Below are positions 35,364-47,083 of a DNA stretch of 64,000 bases, in pieces (position 1 is the first letter of the stretch; each line of letters starts with the position of its first letter). Made by a program: the position numbers and the translations under genes. The notes beneath the pieces were generated by a model. That model was not told the DNA's origin, ran no database searches, and saw only the letters and a list, made by a program, of their open reading frames with translations. Where the stretch lies: contig NZ_JACOGC010000005.1 in assembly GCF_014284195.1 (NCBI RefSeq), positions 62,001 through 126,000 on the forward strand, read 5' to 3'. Source of the DNA: Cognatundibacterium griseum (lineage in GTDB: Bacteria; Pseudomonadota; Gammaproteobacteria; Burkholderiales; Burkholderiaceae_D).

Positions 35364-35788
35364 CTAGGTTTTTCGGATATTCCCTTCTCTTTATCCTGGC
35401 AACGGCTGGCAGCAATGCTGCAGCTGAAACACCGGCAGTCACTCCGGCAACTGGCTTTTTACAGATACTACTGGCCTTATTCTTTATTCTGGCACTGATT
35501 TTCAGCGGAGTCTGGCTATTAAAACGCTTTAGCCCTGCGATCGCCGCAAACAGAATTCCACTCAAAGTATTGGGAAATCTGAGTGTCGGCAATAAAGAGC
35601 GCATCATGATTATCGAAGCCGGCGACCAGTGGCTGATTGTCGGCGTCACCGCGAACAATATTCAAACCTTAGGTACTTTACCCAAACAGGAAAGCCTTCT
35701 GTCAGCAGGAACTGCTGACTCCTCCACTTTTCAGGACTGGCTCAGACACACACTTGAAAAGAAAAAATCTGCAACTGCGGATCATTAA
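35360..35788 (+). CDS. fliO: Flagellar biosynthetic protein FliO
   Basis: FliO is a scaffold for assembly of the FliP ring in the export gate. The 142-residue protein starts with a hydrophobic signal-like stretch, then a membrane segment ([19 protein letters not shown]) and a cytoplasmic domain with [20 protein letters not shown] and [15 protein letters not shown], the FliO signature. ATGA overlap with fliN couples translation. Confidence 0.94.
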   Translation: MTRFFGYSLLFILATAGSNAAAETPAVTPATGFLQILLALFFILALIFSGVWLLKRFSPAIAANRIPLKVLGNLSVGNKERIMIIEAGDQWLIVGVTANNIQTLGTLPKQESLLSAGTADSSTFQDWLRHTLEKKKSATADH

Positions 35789-35804
35789 CCCGGCATTTTC
35801 CCGC

Positions 35805-36572
35805 ATGAAATCTTTCCGAATTCCATTGCTGATTATTTTTCAGTTACTGTTCCTGATCTGCAATCTCTTTCCTGAAACAGCATTCGCCCAGTCTCAGGGC
35901 GGATTACAGGCGATTACAAGCACTCCGGCATCCGGCGGTGGACAAAACTACTCCCTGAGCGTGCAGACCCTGTTATTCCTGACCGCACTGGGATTCATTC
36001 CTGCCGCGCTACTCATGATGACCAGCTTTACCCGGATCATCATCGTACTGTCACTATTGCGGCAGGCGCTGGGCACTCAATCGGCACCACCGAATCAGGT
36101 ATTGGTCGGTCTGGCGTTGTTTCTGACCTTATTTGTCATGGGACCTGTTTTCGATAAAATTTATGCTGATGCTTATACGCCCTTTGCGGCGAACAAGATT
36201 TCGATGACGGAAGCATTGGACAAAGGTGCAGTGCCGCTGAAGCAATTCATGATGAAACAAACCAGGCAGGCGGATCTGGCCCTGTATGTCAAAATTTCAA
36301 ATACACCGCAACTACAAGGTCCGGAAGAAGTGCCATTACGCATTCTGATTCCTGCCTTTATTACCAGTGAGTTAAAGACCGCATTTCAGATCAGCTTTGC
36401 GATTTTTATTCCGTTCCTCATCATCGATATGGTAGTTGCAAGCGTTCTCATGTCCATGGGTATGATGATGGTATCGCCATCCATTGTTTCGCTGCCGTTT
36501 AAACTGATGTTATTTGTTCTGGTCGATGGCTGGCAGCTGCTGATTGGCTCACTGGCACAGAGTTTTTACTAA
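35805..36572 (+). CDS. fliP: Flagellar export gate protein FliP
   Basis: FliP builds the pentameric core of the export gate. The start ATG 35805 gives 255 residues with a cleavable signal ([21 protein letters not shown]). The family motifs [40 protein letters not shown] and [20 protein letters not shown] are all present. The upstream in-frame TTG inside fliO is rejected. It is followed nine bases later by fliQ. Confidence 0.97.
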   Translation: MKSFRIPLLIIFQLLFLICNLFPETAFAQSQGGLQAITSTPASGGGQNYSLSVQTLLFLTALGFIPAALLMMTSFTRIIIVLSLLRQALGTQSAPPNQVLVGLALFLTLFVMGPVFDKIYADAYTPFAANKISMTEALDKGAVPLKQFMMKQTRQADLALYVKISNTPQLQGPEEVPLRILIPAFITSELKTAFQISFAIFIPFLIIDMVVASVLMSMGMMMVSPSIVSLPFKLMLFVLVDGWQLLIGSLAQSFY

Positions 36573-36581
36573 GGAAAAACC

Positions 36582-36851
36582 ATGACTCCTGATAGTGTGA
36601 TGACACTCGGCAGGCAGGCAATTGAAGTAACGCTGATGGTCTCTGCACCACTGCTGCTGGTCGCTCTGGTGATTGGTTTGCTGGTCAGTATTTTTCAGGC
36701 AGCAACGCAGATCAATGAAACTACGCTGTCTTTCATTCCAAAACTGATCGGAATTTTCCTCACACTGATCATCGCAGGCCCATGGATGCTCGGCGTATTA
36801 ATGGACTATATGCGACAGACCTTTACCAGCATCGCCACCATGGCAGGCTAA
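36582..36851 (+). CDS. fliQ: Flagellar export gate protein FliQ
   Basis: FliQ is an 89-residue, two-helix membrane protein that wraps the FliP-FliR gate. Signatures include MVSAPLLLVALVIGLLVSIF, QAATQINETTLSFIPKLIGI and GPWMLGVLMDYMRQ. AAGGAAA precedes the ATG. Order fliP-fliQ-fliR is invariant across flagellar clusters. Confidence 0.98.
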   Translation: MTPDSVMTLGRQAIEVTLMVSAPLLLVALVIGLLVSIFQAATQINETTLSFIPKLIGIFLTLIIAGPWMLGVLMDYMRQTFTSIATMAG

Positions 36852-36868
36852 CCGTTTGCTGACTGACT

Positions 36869-37675
36869 ATGATTACCATCGCCAGCAGTCAGATAATCAG
36901 CCTGATCAGCGCTTTTATCTGGCCATTAACCCGGATTTTAGGATTAATTTCTATTGCGCCTCCGTTCGGCAATAACACCGTTCCGGTTCAGATCAAAATT
37001 GTTCTGGGCGTCATGATCGCCTTCATTGTCGCCCCCACCATTCCGGTACATCCTGCGAGTGACCCGGTCTCTCTGACCGGCATCATGATCCTGGCTCAGG
37101 AATTGGTGATTGGATTAGGAATGGGTTTTGTGATGCGTATTGTTTTTGCCGCAATAGAAATGGCCGGCGAAGTATCCGGCCTGACAATGGGGTTAGGGTT
37201 TGCCAGCTTTTTTGATCCCCAGACTCAGGGACGATCTTCCGCCATATCACAATTTCTGGTACTGACTGCCACACTGTTTTTTCTGACTTCAAATGGGCAT
37301 CTGGCATTGCTGAGTGCATTGATAGACAGTTTTCAATCGATCCCCATCTCCCCAACACTGGAAAGCGGCTTTAATTTGCAGCGCCTTATGGTCTGGGGTG
37401 AACAGATCTTTATCACAGGCCTCCGGCTTTCTTTGCCCATCGTGGCTGCCTTGTTAATCACAAACGTTGCACTTGGCATCCTCACACGGGCTGCGCCGCA
37501 GCTGAATCTGTTTGGTATCGGCTTCCCGATCACGATCGGTGTCGGTTTCCTGATGCTCGAATTAATACTACCTTACCTCAGCGTACCTTTTGATCAGCTC
37601 TTCAGACAGGGTTTTGAAACTATTCAGTCATTGCATCGTCCTCTTGCACCATCTTCCACGTTACCTGCACGCTGA
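36869..37675 (+). CDS. fliR: Flagellar export gate protein FliR
   Basis: FliR completes the FliPQR export pore. The 268-residue protein is strongly hydrophobic with several membrane helices; FWPLTRILGLISIAPPFG-like sequence (here FIWPLTRILGLISIAPPFG), ELVIGLGMGFVMRIVFAAIE and the FGIGFPITIGVGFLMLELIL block mark the family. It ends the flagellar unit. nnr starts only six bases further on the same strand. Confidence 0.97.
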   Translation: MITIASSQIISLISAFIWPLTRILGLISIAPPFGNNTVPVQIKIVLGVMIAFIVAPTIPVHPASDPVSLTGIMILAQELVIGLGMGFVMRIVFAAIEMAGEVSGLTMGLGFASFFDPQTQGRSSAISQFLVLTATLFFLTSNGHLALLSALIDSFQSIPISPTLESGFNLQRLMVWGEQIFITGLRLSLPIVAALLITNVALGILTRAAPQLNLFGIGFPITIGVGFLMLELILPYLSVPFDQLFRQGFETIQSLHRPLAPSSTLPAR

Positions 37676-37681
37676 CCGTCC

Positions 37682-39244
37682 ATGACAACCCGCATATCTT
37701 CAGAGAGTCGCCCGCTTCTCTTTTCCTCACAGATCCGTGAACTGGAAAATTTTGGAGAAATGCAGCAAACAGAATACTCCCTGATGCAAAAAGCAGGAAT
37801 AGCCGCAGCAACGCTGGCAGCGGGAATACTGCGGGAGAGACACTTACCGGTTTTGATCATTGCAGGTCCCGGTAATAATGGTGGTGATGCCTGCGAAACA
37901 GCAGCACGGCTCGCCATGATGGGCTGGCACTGCACATTGCTGATGTATGGCGAACCCGGAAAATATTCCGAGGATGCAAAAAAAAGCTACGCACTTGCCT
38001 CGGAACTGTCTGTTACGCTGCGAGGAGATCAAGATCTTCCGGAAATTTTATCTGCGCAATGGTCACTGATTATCGACGGGATATTCGGCATCGGGCTGAC
38101 TCGGGATATGGATGAGCATTACGCTGAATTAATTCATGGCATCAATGAGCTGACTGCGCATGGCCAGACCGCGGTATTGGCACTTGATCTGCCAAGCGGC
38201 ATCAATCCGGATACCGGGGATTTCACCAACACTCAAATGCTGGCAATCCGGGCAGACTACACGCTGACTTTCATCGCCAACAAACCCGGACTTCATACCG
38301 CCTATGGGAAAGATTCCTCAGGAATAGTATTCGTCGATGATCTGGATATACAGCCTGCCGTATTCCCTGACAGCAGATGTTTGCTAATCGAAGCCAATAT
38401 GCTGCCATTGTCTGGCCTGCGGCGATTACCCAATACACATAAGGGACATTACGGCCATGTGCTGATCATCGGTGGTGCACAAGGCATGACCGGAGCCTGC
38501 CTTCTCGCAGGCCGGTCTGCATTATTAGCTGGTGCCGGCAAAGTGAGCATAGGGTTTCTGGATGCAGCAGCCAGCTTTGATGCATTACACCCCGAGATAA
38601 TGTGTAAAAATATTCGTGACTTCACAGTTAATAATGAAGTTCTGGTTGTCGGCCCCGGCATGGGCACCAGTCATGATGCAAAAAAGATTCTGCAAGATAT
38701 GCTGCGAAAAAACACCCCCATCGTTATAGATGCGGACGCACTGAACCTGATTGCAGCTGAACCGGAATTGCAGGTCATATTGAGACAAAAAACAAGCCCT
38801 GTCATGCTAACGCCGCATCCATTGGAAGCCGCGCGCCTTCTGGGGAAGTCAATCACTCAAGTTCAACATGACCGTCTGAGCGCCGCTAAGCAGCTCGCAA
38901 CAGCATTCAACGCTATTGTGATTTTAAAAGGTGCAGGAAGCATTGTCAGTAACCCGGCTGGCGATATCTTTATCAACACAACCGGTAACCCGGGCTTATC
39001 CACTGGCGGGACTGGTGATGTATTGGCCGGACTTTGCGGTGCCTTGCTAGCGCAAGGCATGCAGACTATTGAAGCAGCTAAATTCGCCACCTGGATTCAT
39101 AGCAAAGCAGCTGATGAACTGGTTGATTCTGGCATCGGCCCCATTGGATTATGCGCAGGAGAATTACCACCGGCAATCCGGAACATCCTGAACAGACTCG
39201 TCCGGCGACCGAATTTCCCCTTACCGACACAACAGTCAGTTTAA
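37682..39244 (+). CDS. nnr: Bifunctional NAD(P)H-hydrate epimerase/dehydratase
   Basis: Nnr repairs damaged NADHX and NADPHX. The N-terminal YjeF epimerase domain (about residues 1-215) has LIIAGPGNNGGDACETAARL and LALDLPSGINPDTG; the C-terminal ADP/ATP-dependent dehydratase domain has HKGHYGHVLIIGGAQGMTGA, VLTPHPLEAARL-like sequence and the catalytic NPGLSTGGTGDVLAG near residues 440-455. The fused 520-residue form is usual in bacteria. It follows fliR by six bases but belongs functionally to metabolite repair. Its stop codon directly abuts that of the convergent cysE. Confidence 0.96.
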   Translation: MTTRISSESRPLLFSSQIRELENFGEMQQTEYSLMQKAGIAAATLAAGILRERHLPVLIIAGPGNNGGDACETAARLAMMGWHCTLLMYGEPGKYSEDAKKSYALASELSVTLRGDQDLPEILSAQWSLIIDGIFGIGLTRDMDEHYAELIHGINELTAHGQTAVLALDLPSGINPDTGDFTNTQMLAIRADYTLTFIANKPGLHTAYGKDSSGIVFVDDLDIQPAVFPDSRCLLIEANMLPLSGLRRLPNTHKGHYGHVLIIGGAQGMTGACLLAGRSALLAGAGKVSIGFLDAAASFDALHPEIMCKNIRDFTVNNEVLVVGPGMGTSHDAKKILQDMLRKNTPIVIDADALNLIAAEPELQVILRQKTSPVMLTPHPLEAARLLGKSITQVQHDRLSAAKQLATAFNAIVILKGAGSIVSNPAGDIFINTTGNPGLSTGGTGDVLAGLCGALLAQGMQTIEAAKFATWIHSKAADELVDSGIGPIGLCAGELPPAIRNILNRLVRRPNFPLPTQQSV

Positions 39245-39988
39245 CTACTCAACGAGACTGTTGATCTGTTCCGGATTGATTTTATCCTGTGCTTTCGTTT
39301 GCTCGCAAGCGATACCAGCACAAGAAATAGCTGCGGTGAGTTTTTCAATCTGCTCTTGCTGCGCAGCTGCATGATCAATCAGCTTATGCAAAACCTTGGA
39401 TACCGGGTCATCATTGTTTTGCGTAACACCATATGCTGAAAAAAGATTCGTCTGCTGACTATCGGCGACATCATCTCTTCTGATCAGATGTGCAGGATTG
39501 CCGACTGCTGTTGCACCGGCAGGTACAGCCTTCAGGACAACTGAATTAGAGCCGATTTTTGCTCCCGCGCCGACCGTAAAACTACCCAGCACTTTAGCGC
39601 CTGCGCCTACAATGACGCCCGCCTCAAGGGTAGGGTGTCTTTTGGCACCACGCGATAAGGATGTCCCCCCTAGGGTGACACCTTGGTATATTGTGCAGTC
39701 ATCACCAACCACTGCGGTCTCACCGATTACCACACCAAATCCATGATCAATAAAAACCCGGCGTCCTAAAGTTGAACCAGGATGAATTTCGATTCCGGTC
39801 AAAACCCGTGCCACATGCGATATAAATCGCCCGAGCCATTTCAACCCATGGCTCCAGCACCAGTTTGCCCAGCGATGCATCACAATTGCCTGAAATCCCG
39901 GATAACAGGTAATGACTTCCCAGGCATTGCGGGCAGCAGGATCTTTTTCAATAATACTGGCGATATCTTCGCGGAGACGACTCAACAT
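39245..39988 (-). CDS. cysE: Serine O-acetyltransferase
   Basis: CysE makes O-acetylserine for cysteine synthesis. The 247-residue protein has a short helical N-domain (LREDIASIIEKDPAARNAWE) and a left-handed beta helix with FIDHGFGVVIGETAVVGDDC, holding the catalytic Asp-His pair, and YQGVTLGGTS followed by KRHPTLEAGVIVGAGAKVLG. The C-terminal tail is extended and charged and does not end in the usual Ile that binds cysteine synthase. Its last codon touches the end of nnr with no base in between. Confidence 0.95.
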   Translation of the reverse strand: MLSRLREDIASIIEKDPAARNAWEVITCYPGFQAIVMHRWANWCWSHGLKWLGRFISHVARVLTGIEIHPGSTLGRRVFIDHGFGVVIGETAVVGDDCTIYQGVTLGGTSLSRGAKRHPTLEAGVIVGAGAKVLGSFTVGAGAKIGSNSVVLKAVPAGATAVGNPAHLIRRDDVADSQQTNLFSAYGVTQNNDDPVSKVLHKLIDHAAAQQEQIEKLTAAISCAGIACEQTKAQDKINPEQINSLVE

Positions 39989-40033
39989 GACAGGTAAGCA
40001 AAGAGAAAAACAAATTACATACTAACGTATCTG

Positions 40034-40056
40034 TAAAAAGTGCGCCGAAGCGCACT
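40034..40056 (-). terminator. Intrinsic terminator of rlmB
   Basis: On the minus strand AGTGCGC and GCGCACT (40056-40050 and 40045-40039) form a perfect seven-base-pair stem closed by a very stable C(UUCG)G loop, immediately followed by TTTTT. It lies 45 bases past the rlmB stop and just before the cysE promoter region. Confidence 0.85.
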
Positions 40057-40100
40057 GATATTACCGAAACACCACCAACCGAAATATTCAGAAATTTCGA

Positions 40101-40835
40101 TCAGACAGACCGCTGGCGCCTTGCTTCATAAAGACAAACACCGGATGCAACGGAGACGTTCAGGCTTTCTACGGTTCCCAGCATTGGGATACTGACCAGC
40201 TGATCACATGTTTCCCGCGTCAAGCGACGCATTCCCTCACCTTCTGAACCCATCACTACTGCACAACCGGATGTCAAGTCAACATCGTAAATTGTCTTGT
40301 CGGCCTCGTCAGAAGTTCCGACCAGTAGAATGTCGCGCTCCTTCAGCTCACGCAGAGTTCGTGCCAGATTGGTCACTGTAATGTATGGCACGGTCTCAGC
40401 GGCACCGCTTGCAACTTTAGCAGCTGTCGCATTTAATCCCACTGCGCGGTCTTTTGGCGCAATGACGGCATGCGCGCCGACACCATCTGCAACACGCAGG
40501 CAAGCCCCCAGATTATGCGGATCCGTAATGCCATCAAGAATCAGCAGTAATGGCGGACCTTCAATCGCATCCAGCAATTCATCCAGATTTCTGGCCAAAG
40601 ACAGCTCGCCAGCCTTGGCAACAACCCCCTGATGCCGGCGGGTACCCACAATATTTGAGAGCCGCTGATCATCTGCCTGAATAATCCGGATACCTGCTGC
40701 TTTTGCCGTGTGCAGCAACTCTTGCATCCGGCGGTCACTACGTTCTGCATCCACATAAATTTCATCTACGGATGAGGCTTCATGACGAATCCTTGATGTG
40801 ACTGCATGAAACCCAAAAATCATTTTACTTTTCAT
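40101..40835 (-). CDS. rlmB: 23S rRNA (guanosine-2251-2'-O)-methyltransferase
   Basis: RlmB methylates the ribose of G2251 in the peptidyl-transferase P loop. The 244-residue SpoU-family protein has an N-terminal substrate-binding domain ([15 protein letters not shown]) and the knotted SAM-binding domain with [33 protein letters not shown] and [20 protein letters not shown], the three SPOUT motifs. It begins 11 bases after the rnr stop; rnr-rlmB pairing is common in proteobacteria. Confidence 0.97.
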   Translation of the reverse strand: MKSKMIFGFHAVTSRIRHEASSVDEIYVDAERSDRRMQELLHTAKAAGIRIIQADDQRLSNIVGTRRHQGVVAKAGELSLARNLDELLDAIEGPPLLLILDGITDPHNLGACLRVADGVGAHAVIAPKDRAVGLNATAAKVASGAAETVPYITVTNLARTLRELKERDILLVGTSDEADKTIYDVDLTSGCAVVMGSEGEGMRRLTRETCDQLVSIPMLGTVESLNVSVASGVCLYEARRQRSV

Positions 40836-40846
40836 ATAACTTTTCT

Positions 40847-43327
40847 TTATTTAACTTGGCGTCTTCTTTTGACCGGTTTTGATGGTTTTGCACCGGTGCT
40901 TTTCTTCCTGGCGGTGGATGTTTCCTTCTCTTTAACGCTGCTTGCGCTGACGGTATTTGACCGCCCCCGTTTTTTGGGCTGTCGCTCATTCCCGGCATTT
41001 CGGACATGCGCATCGTCCTGAGGAATTTGCCGTGCGGAAGAAGATGCTTTCTTTGCCTTCTCAGTTGCAGATACTCCTTTTTGATAAGCAGGAGTGGCAA
41101 TGTTAGGCTGAACAATACTCAGATCAATCTTACGCGCATCCAAATCCACCCGGCTGACCTGAACTCTGACCTTGTCTGTCAACTGATAACGTTTTCCGGT
41201 CCGCTCTCCACGCAACTCATGCCGAGCTTCATCAAACTGGAAGTAATCAGGCCCCAGTTCTGTGATGTGAACCAGGCCTTCAATGTAAATATCATCTAAC
41301 TGCACAAAAATACCGAACTGGGTTACTCCGGAAATGGTTCCGACAAATTCCTCTCCGAGCTTATTTTTCATGTAGTAACACTTCAGCCACGCTTCCACAT
41401 CGCGTGAAGCCTCATCGGCACGACGCTCATTGGCCGAGCAATGTGTTCCCAACAAATCCCAGACCGTCTGATCTTTTTCAACAGCTTTTTTTCCGGCTGC
41501 TTTATCGGCGACCAATTGTTTGCGGGCAGCATTGGAAATTGTCGTATTCAAAACACTGAAATCAATTCCCTTTGGCTCATAAATCTTACCTTGCAATACC
41601 GCTTTAATTGCACGATGCGTTAACAGATCGGGATAACGTCGTATCGGGCTGGTGAAGTGCGCATATGCGTCATACGACAATCCGAAGTGACCAATATTGT
41701 CCGGACTGTAGACCGCCTGCTGCATCGAGCGCAATAGCATTGTCTGCAATAGCGGAGCATCGGGGCGACCTTTTATTTTTTCCATCAGCGCCGCGTAATC
41801 CGATGCCGACGGAGAATCACCGCCACCCAGGAACAGCCCGGTCTGCTTCAGGAAGTTACGGACTTGGACTAATTTCTCTTTAGTCGGCCCGGCGTGCACG
41901 CGGAATGTTCCTGGATGTTTATATGTCTCCAGCAAATTTGCTGCGCAAACATTTGCTGCCAGCATGCATTCTTCAATCAGCTTGTGTGCATCATTTCGGG
42001 TGCGAGGAATGATTTTCTCAATTTTCCCTGCATTATTACAAACGATGTAAGTCTCAGTCGTCTCAAAATCTATTGCGCCACGGGCATGCCGCGCTTTCAG
42101 CAGCGCCTGAAAAACCTCGTATAAATACAATAAATGGGGCACCAATGTGAGACGCTTTGCCGCCTCAGGTCCTTTGGTATTTCCAAGAATTGCAGCGACT
42201 TCGGTGTATGTGAAACGTGCTGCAGAATGAATCACTGCAGGATAAAACTGATATGCCTTTACTTCACCTTCTGCAGTGATCACCATGTCACACACTAGCG
42301 TCAGACGATCCACATCTGGATTCAGGGAGCACAAGCCATTTGACAGCTTCTCCGGCAGCATAGGAATGACGCGACGAGGAAAATAAACTGAGGTGCTGCG
42401 TAATAAAGCATCTGCATCCAGCGCATCATTCGGCATAACGTAATGACTGACGTCCGCAATGGCCACGATCAGACGATAGCCCTTGACCCTGCCGATTTTC
42501 ACCGGCTCGCAATACACTGCATCATCAAAATCGCGGGCATCCTCACCATCAATGGTCACCAGAGGAATATCGCGCAAATCAACTCTGTCGTTCAGATCTT
42601 TAGGCTGCACTTCCGCAGGCAATTTTGCGGCCGCCTTTTTTGCCGGTTCCGAAAATTCATGAGGAACCCCAAATTTTCGGACAGCAATTTCAATCTCCAT
42701 TCCGGGATCATCAACCTCCCCCAGAATTTCTACAATTTTGCCAGATGCCTGAGAATAACGCGTAGGCTGCTCGGTCAACTCTACACTCACGACCTGGCCA
42801 GCTCTGGCCTTGCCCGGAGACCCTGCCAGTAAAATATCCTGACTGAATCGCTTATCTTCCGGGGCAATAATCCACACGCCATTTTCGTTGAGTAAGCGGC
42901 CTATGACATGTGTGTTGGCGCGCTCCAGGATTTCAACGATACTGCCCTCCAGGCGACCGCGGCGATCGGTGCCGGTAACACGGGCAAGAACCCGGTCTCC
43001 ATGCAATACCTTCTGCATTTCCCGTTCGGGTAAAAATAAATCTTCTGTATTATCGTCAGGGATCAGGAACCCGTAACCATCTCTATGGCTGCTGACTTTT
43101 CCAGAGATAAAGTTTTCATGGTTTGAAAGCTGATAATGACCAGATTGACTGATCTTCAGTTGGCCATCCCGCTCCATTGCACTTAATCGACGTGTCATGC
43201 CTTCAAGCTCCTCGGTTTTTGTGCCTAACTTCTCTGCAATCTCTGTAGCCGTCAGCTGAACTTTAGCCGTACGAAGGACGCCTAAAATTTCTTCCCTGCT
43301 GGGAATTGGATATAAATGTTTATTCAA
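40847..43327 (-). CDS. rnr: Ribonuclease R
   Basis: RNase R is a 3'-5' exoribonuclease that degrades structured RNA. The 826-residue protein has an N-terminal helix-turn-helix-like domain, two cold-shock domains ([20 protein letters not shown]), the RNB domain with the Asp cluster [17 protein letters not shown], a C-terminal S1 domain ([20 protein letters not shown]) and a strongly basic tail that helps unwind duplexes. Length and domain order are normal. The stop lies 11 bases before rlmB on the minus strand. Confidence 0.98.
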   Translation of the reverse strand: MNKHLYPIPSREEILGVLRTAKVQLTATEIAEKLGTKTEELEGMTRRLSAMERDGQLKISQSGHYQLSNHENFISGKVSSHRDGYGFLIPDDNTEDLFLPEREMQKVLHGDRVLARVTGTDRRGRLEGSIVEILERANTHVIGRLLNENGVWIIAPEDKRFSQDILLAGSPGKARAGQVVSVELTEQPTRYSQASGKIVEILGEVDDPGMEIEIAVRKFGVPHEFSEPAKKAAAKLPAEVQPKDLNDRVDLRDIPLVTIDGEDARDFDDAVYCEPVKIGRVKGYRLIVAIADVSHYVMPNDALDADALLRSTSVYFPRRVIPMLPEKLSNGLCSLNPDVDRLTLVCDMVITAEGEVKAYQFYPAVIHSAARFTYTEVAAILGNTKGPEAAKRLTLVPHLLYLYEVFQALLKARHARGAIDFETTETYIVCNNAGKIEKIIPRTRNDAHKLIEECMLAANVCAANLLETYKHPGTFRVHAGPTKEKLVQVRNFLKQTGLFLGGGDSPSASDYAALMEKIKGRPDAPLLQTMLLRSMQQAVYSPDNIGHFGLSYDAYAHFTSPIRRYPDLLTHRAIKAVLQGKIYEPKGIDFSVLNTTISNAARKQLVADKAAGKKAVEKDQTVWDLLGTHCSANERRADEASRDVEAWLKCYYMKNKLGEEFVGTISGVTQFGIFVQLDDIYIEGLVHITELGPDYFQFDEARHELRGERTGKRYQLTDKVRVQVSRVDLDARKIDLSIVQPNIATPAYQKGVSATEKAKKASSSARQIPQDDAHVRNAGNERQPKKRGRSNTVSASSVKEKETSTARKKSTGAKPSKPVKRRRQVK

Positions 43328-43447
43328 ATGGTGTCTATTTCTTTTAAATGTAAAACATGCTTCACGTTTAATATTGAAGCACGGCTATAGTTTACCGGAG
43401 CAATGACTAATCACCTAACGTTATTCAAGTATCACTCAGTAAAAATC

Positions 43448-43475
43448 TTGACATTCTCCAACAATAATCTATAAT
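43448..43475 (+). promoter_or_regulatory. Consensus sigma-70 promoter of the first tRNA-Leu
   Basis: TTGACA (43448-43453) and TATAAT (43470-43475) both match consensus exactly, with a 16-base spacer. Transcription would start a few bases before the tRNA at 43490. Confidence 0.85.
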
Positions 43476-43489
43476 TGCTGTCTTCCGTA

Positions 43490-43574
43490 GCCCACGTGGC
43501 GGAATTGGTAGACGCGCATGGTTCAGGTCCATGTGCCGCGAGGTGTGGGGGTTCGAGTCCCTCCGTGGGCACCA
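43490..43574 (+). tRNA. tRNA-Leu (anticodon CAG), copy 1
   Basis: The 85-base gene folds as a class II tRNA: acceptor arm GCCCACG pairs with CGTGGGC, a D-arm with AATTGGTAGA, an anticodon loop TTCAGGT giving CAG, a long variable arm GCCGCGAGGTGTG-like segment typical of tRNA-Leu, and the T-arm GGGGTTCGAGTCCCTC. CCA is encoded. It has its own promoter and terminator and is identical to copy 2. Confidence 0.97.
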
Positions 43575-43584
43575 AGCTTAAAGG

Positions 43585-43616
43585 AAAGCCCGTTGATTAA
43601 TTTCAACGGGCTTTTT
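43585..43616 (+). terminator. Terminator of tRNA-Leu copy 1
   Basis: AAAGCCCGTTGA (43585-43596) pairs with TCAACGGGCTTT (43603-43614) around six bases, followed by a T-run. It is almost identical to the terminator after copy 2. Confidence 0.92.
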
Positions 43617-43695
43617 CCGTTAACGCATGTAAAAAATTTGCCAGAGCATTGTATAAAAAAATCCATCACATCAACACAGACCTGCATACTTCCTA

Positions 43696-43701
43696 TATAA
43701 T
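43696..43701 (+). promoter_or_regulatory. -10 box of the second tRNA-Leu
   Basis: A perfect TATAAT lies 14 bases before the tRNA at 43715. No clear TTGACA-like -35 element stands 16-18 bases upstream, unlike the first copy, so this promoter is probably weaker or depends on other contacts. Confidence 0.5.
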
Positions 43702-43714
43702 ATTCCCTTCTGCA

Positions 43715-43799
43715 GCCCACGTGGCGGAATTGGTAGACGCGCATGGTTCAGGTCCATGTGCCGCGAGGTGTGGGGGTTCGAGTCCCTCCGTGGGCACCA
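43715..43799 (+). tRNA. tRNA-Leu (anticodon CAG), copy 2
   Basis: Identical over all 85 bases to copy 1, including the encoded CCA, and located 140 bases downstream of it. The TTCAGGT anticodon loop reads CUG leucine codons. Flanking sequence differs upstream of the tRNA but the terminators are nearly the same, so the duplicated unit covers tRNA plus terminator. Confidence 0.97.
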
Positions 43800-43808
43800 A
43801 AAATACAG

Positions 43809-43840
43809 AAAGCCCGTTGATTAAATTCAACGGGCTTTTT
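43809..43840 (+). terminator. Terminator of tRNA-Leu copy 2
   Basis: AAAGCCCGTTGA (43809-43820) pairs with TCAACGGGCTTT (43827-43838), followed by more T residues. One base in the loop distinguishes it from the first copy. Confidence 0.92.
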
Positions 43841-43902
43841 CGTTTTTATCGCTCTGAAATCAATCATTCAATCTACCTTCATTTCTTTTTTGATGATTAC
43901 GC

Positions 43903-43939
43903 ATAATAAAAAAGGAGCAAAAAGCTCCTTTTTTATTAT
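43903..43939. terminator. Bidirectional terminator between tRNA-Leu and the phosphoribosyltransferase
   Basis: A 16-base stem (43903-43918 with 43924-43939) has a GGAGC/GCTCC core flanked by A-runs on one side and T-runs on the other, with a five-A loop. It can terminate transcripts from both directions. It contains the stop codon of the minus-strand phosphoribosyltransferase gene (43936-43938). Confidence 0.85.
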
Positions 43940-44484
43940 GCAACCTCGCCTTTTTTCAACCAGGCATTTAATTGGTGCGGTCTGATGCTGTCATATTCTT
44001 CAAACGGCTGATGAATCCATGGATTAGTTTGCAGGTAGTCCAGATAATAATCAGGTTTCACGGAAGAACAGGCTTTATACCAGATGACCGCAGACTTCGC
44101 CTCGCTGACCGATGGAAAATGCTCCCGCAAATGTTGCAGCACCCGCTCCAGAGTTATTCCCGAGTCCACCAAGTCATCCACAACGAGCACCCTGCCCTGC
44201 AAACTGCCCTTAGTCATGGAGATATATTTACCAATATCCAAAGAGCCTTGCACAGTACCGGCTTCTTCTCGATAAGAGCTGGTTGATAAGATAGCTAATG
44301 GGACGTCAAAAATCCGGGAAAAAATATCGCCCGGGCGCAAGCCTCCACGAGCAAGGCACAGCACCTGATCAAATTTCCAGCCGGACTCATGCACCTTCAG
44401 AGCTAACTGTTCAATTGACCGGTGATAAGCATCCCAGGAAACCCACAAATCTTTATCTGTCGACACTGGTGTATTCATATTCAA
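43936..44484 (-). CDS. Phosphoribosyltransferase family protein
   Basis: A 182-residue type I phosphoribosyltransferase. The PRPP-binding motif VLVVDDLVDSGITL is intact, with QVLCLARGGLRPGDIFSRIF upstream. Its close relatives are annotated as hypoxanthine or xanthine-guanine phosphoribosyltransferases, and the position 13 bases after purA supports a purine salvage role, but the base specificity cannot be read from sequence. The stop lies within a bidirectional terminator, marking the end of the long minus-strand cluster. Confidence 0.88.
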   Translation of the reverse strand: MNMNTPVSTDKDLWVSWDAYHRSIEQLALKVHESGWKFDQVLCLARGGLRPGDIFSRIFDVPLAILSTSSYREEAGTVQGSLDIGKYISMTKGSLQGRVLVVDDLVDSGITLERVLQHLREHFPSVSEAKSAVIWYKACSSVKPDYYLDYLQTNPWIHQPFEEYDSIRPHQLNAWLKKGEVA

Positions 44485-44497
44485 CTAAATTCCTTCT

Positions 44498-46968
<2,471 letters not shown>

Positions 46969-47026
46969 TGGTGCACAATCAAAAATATAAATTAAAAAAC
47001 CACAAAAACGGCTTATATCCGGTCAA

Positions 47027-47060
47027 CAGCGACCTGAACCATCATTGATTCAGATCGCTG
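47027..47060. terminator. Hairpin between hflC and hisZ
   Basis: CAGCGAcCTGAA (47027-47038) pairs with TTCAGaTCGCTG (47049-47060) with one mismatch. On the minus strand it follows the hflC stop closely, but the T-run is some 25 bases further on, so it is a possible attenuator or weak terminator rather than a classical one. Confidence 0.4.
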
Positions 47061-47083
47061 CAGAAGAACAACCAGAAAGTGAA

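Noticed and set aside
43490-43840. tRNA-Leu pair as an integration site for a mobile element
   Set aside because: No integrase, no partial tRNA 3' repeat beyond the full gene copies, and normal housekeeping genes on both sides.
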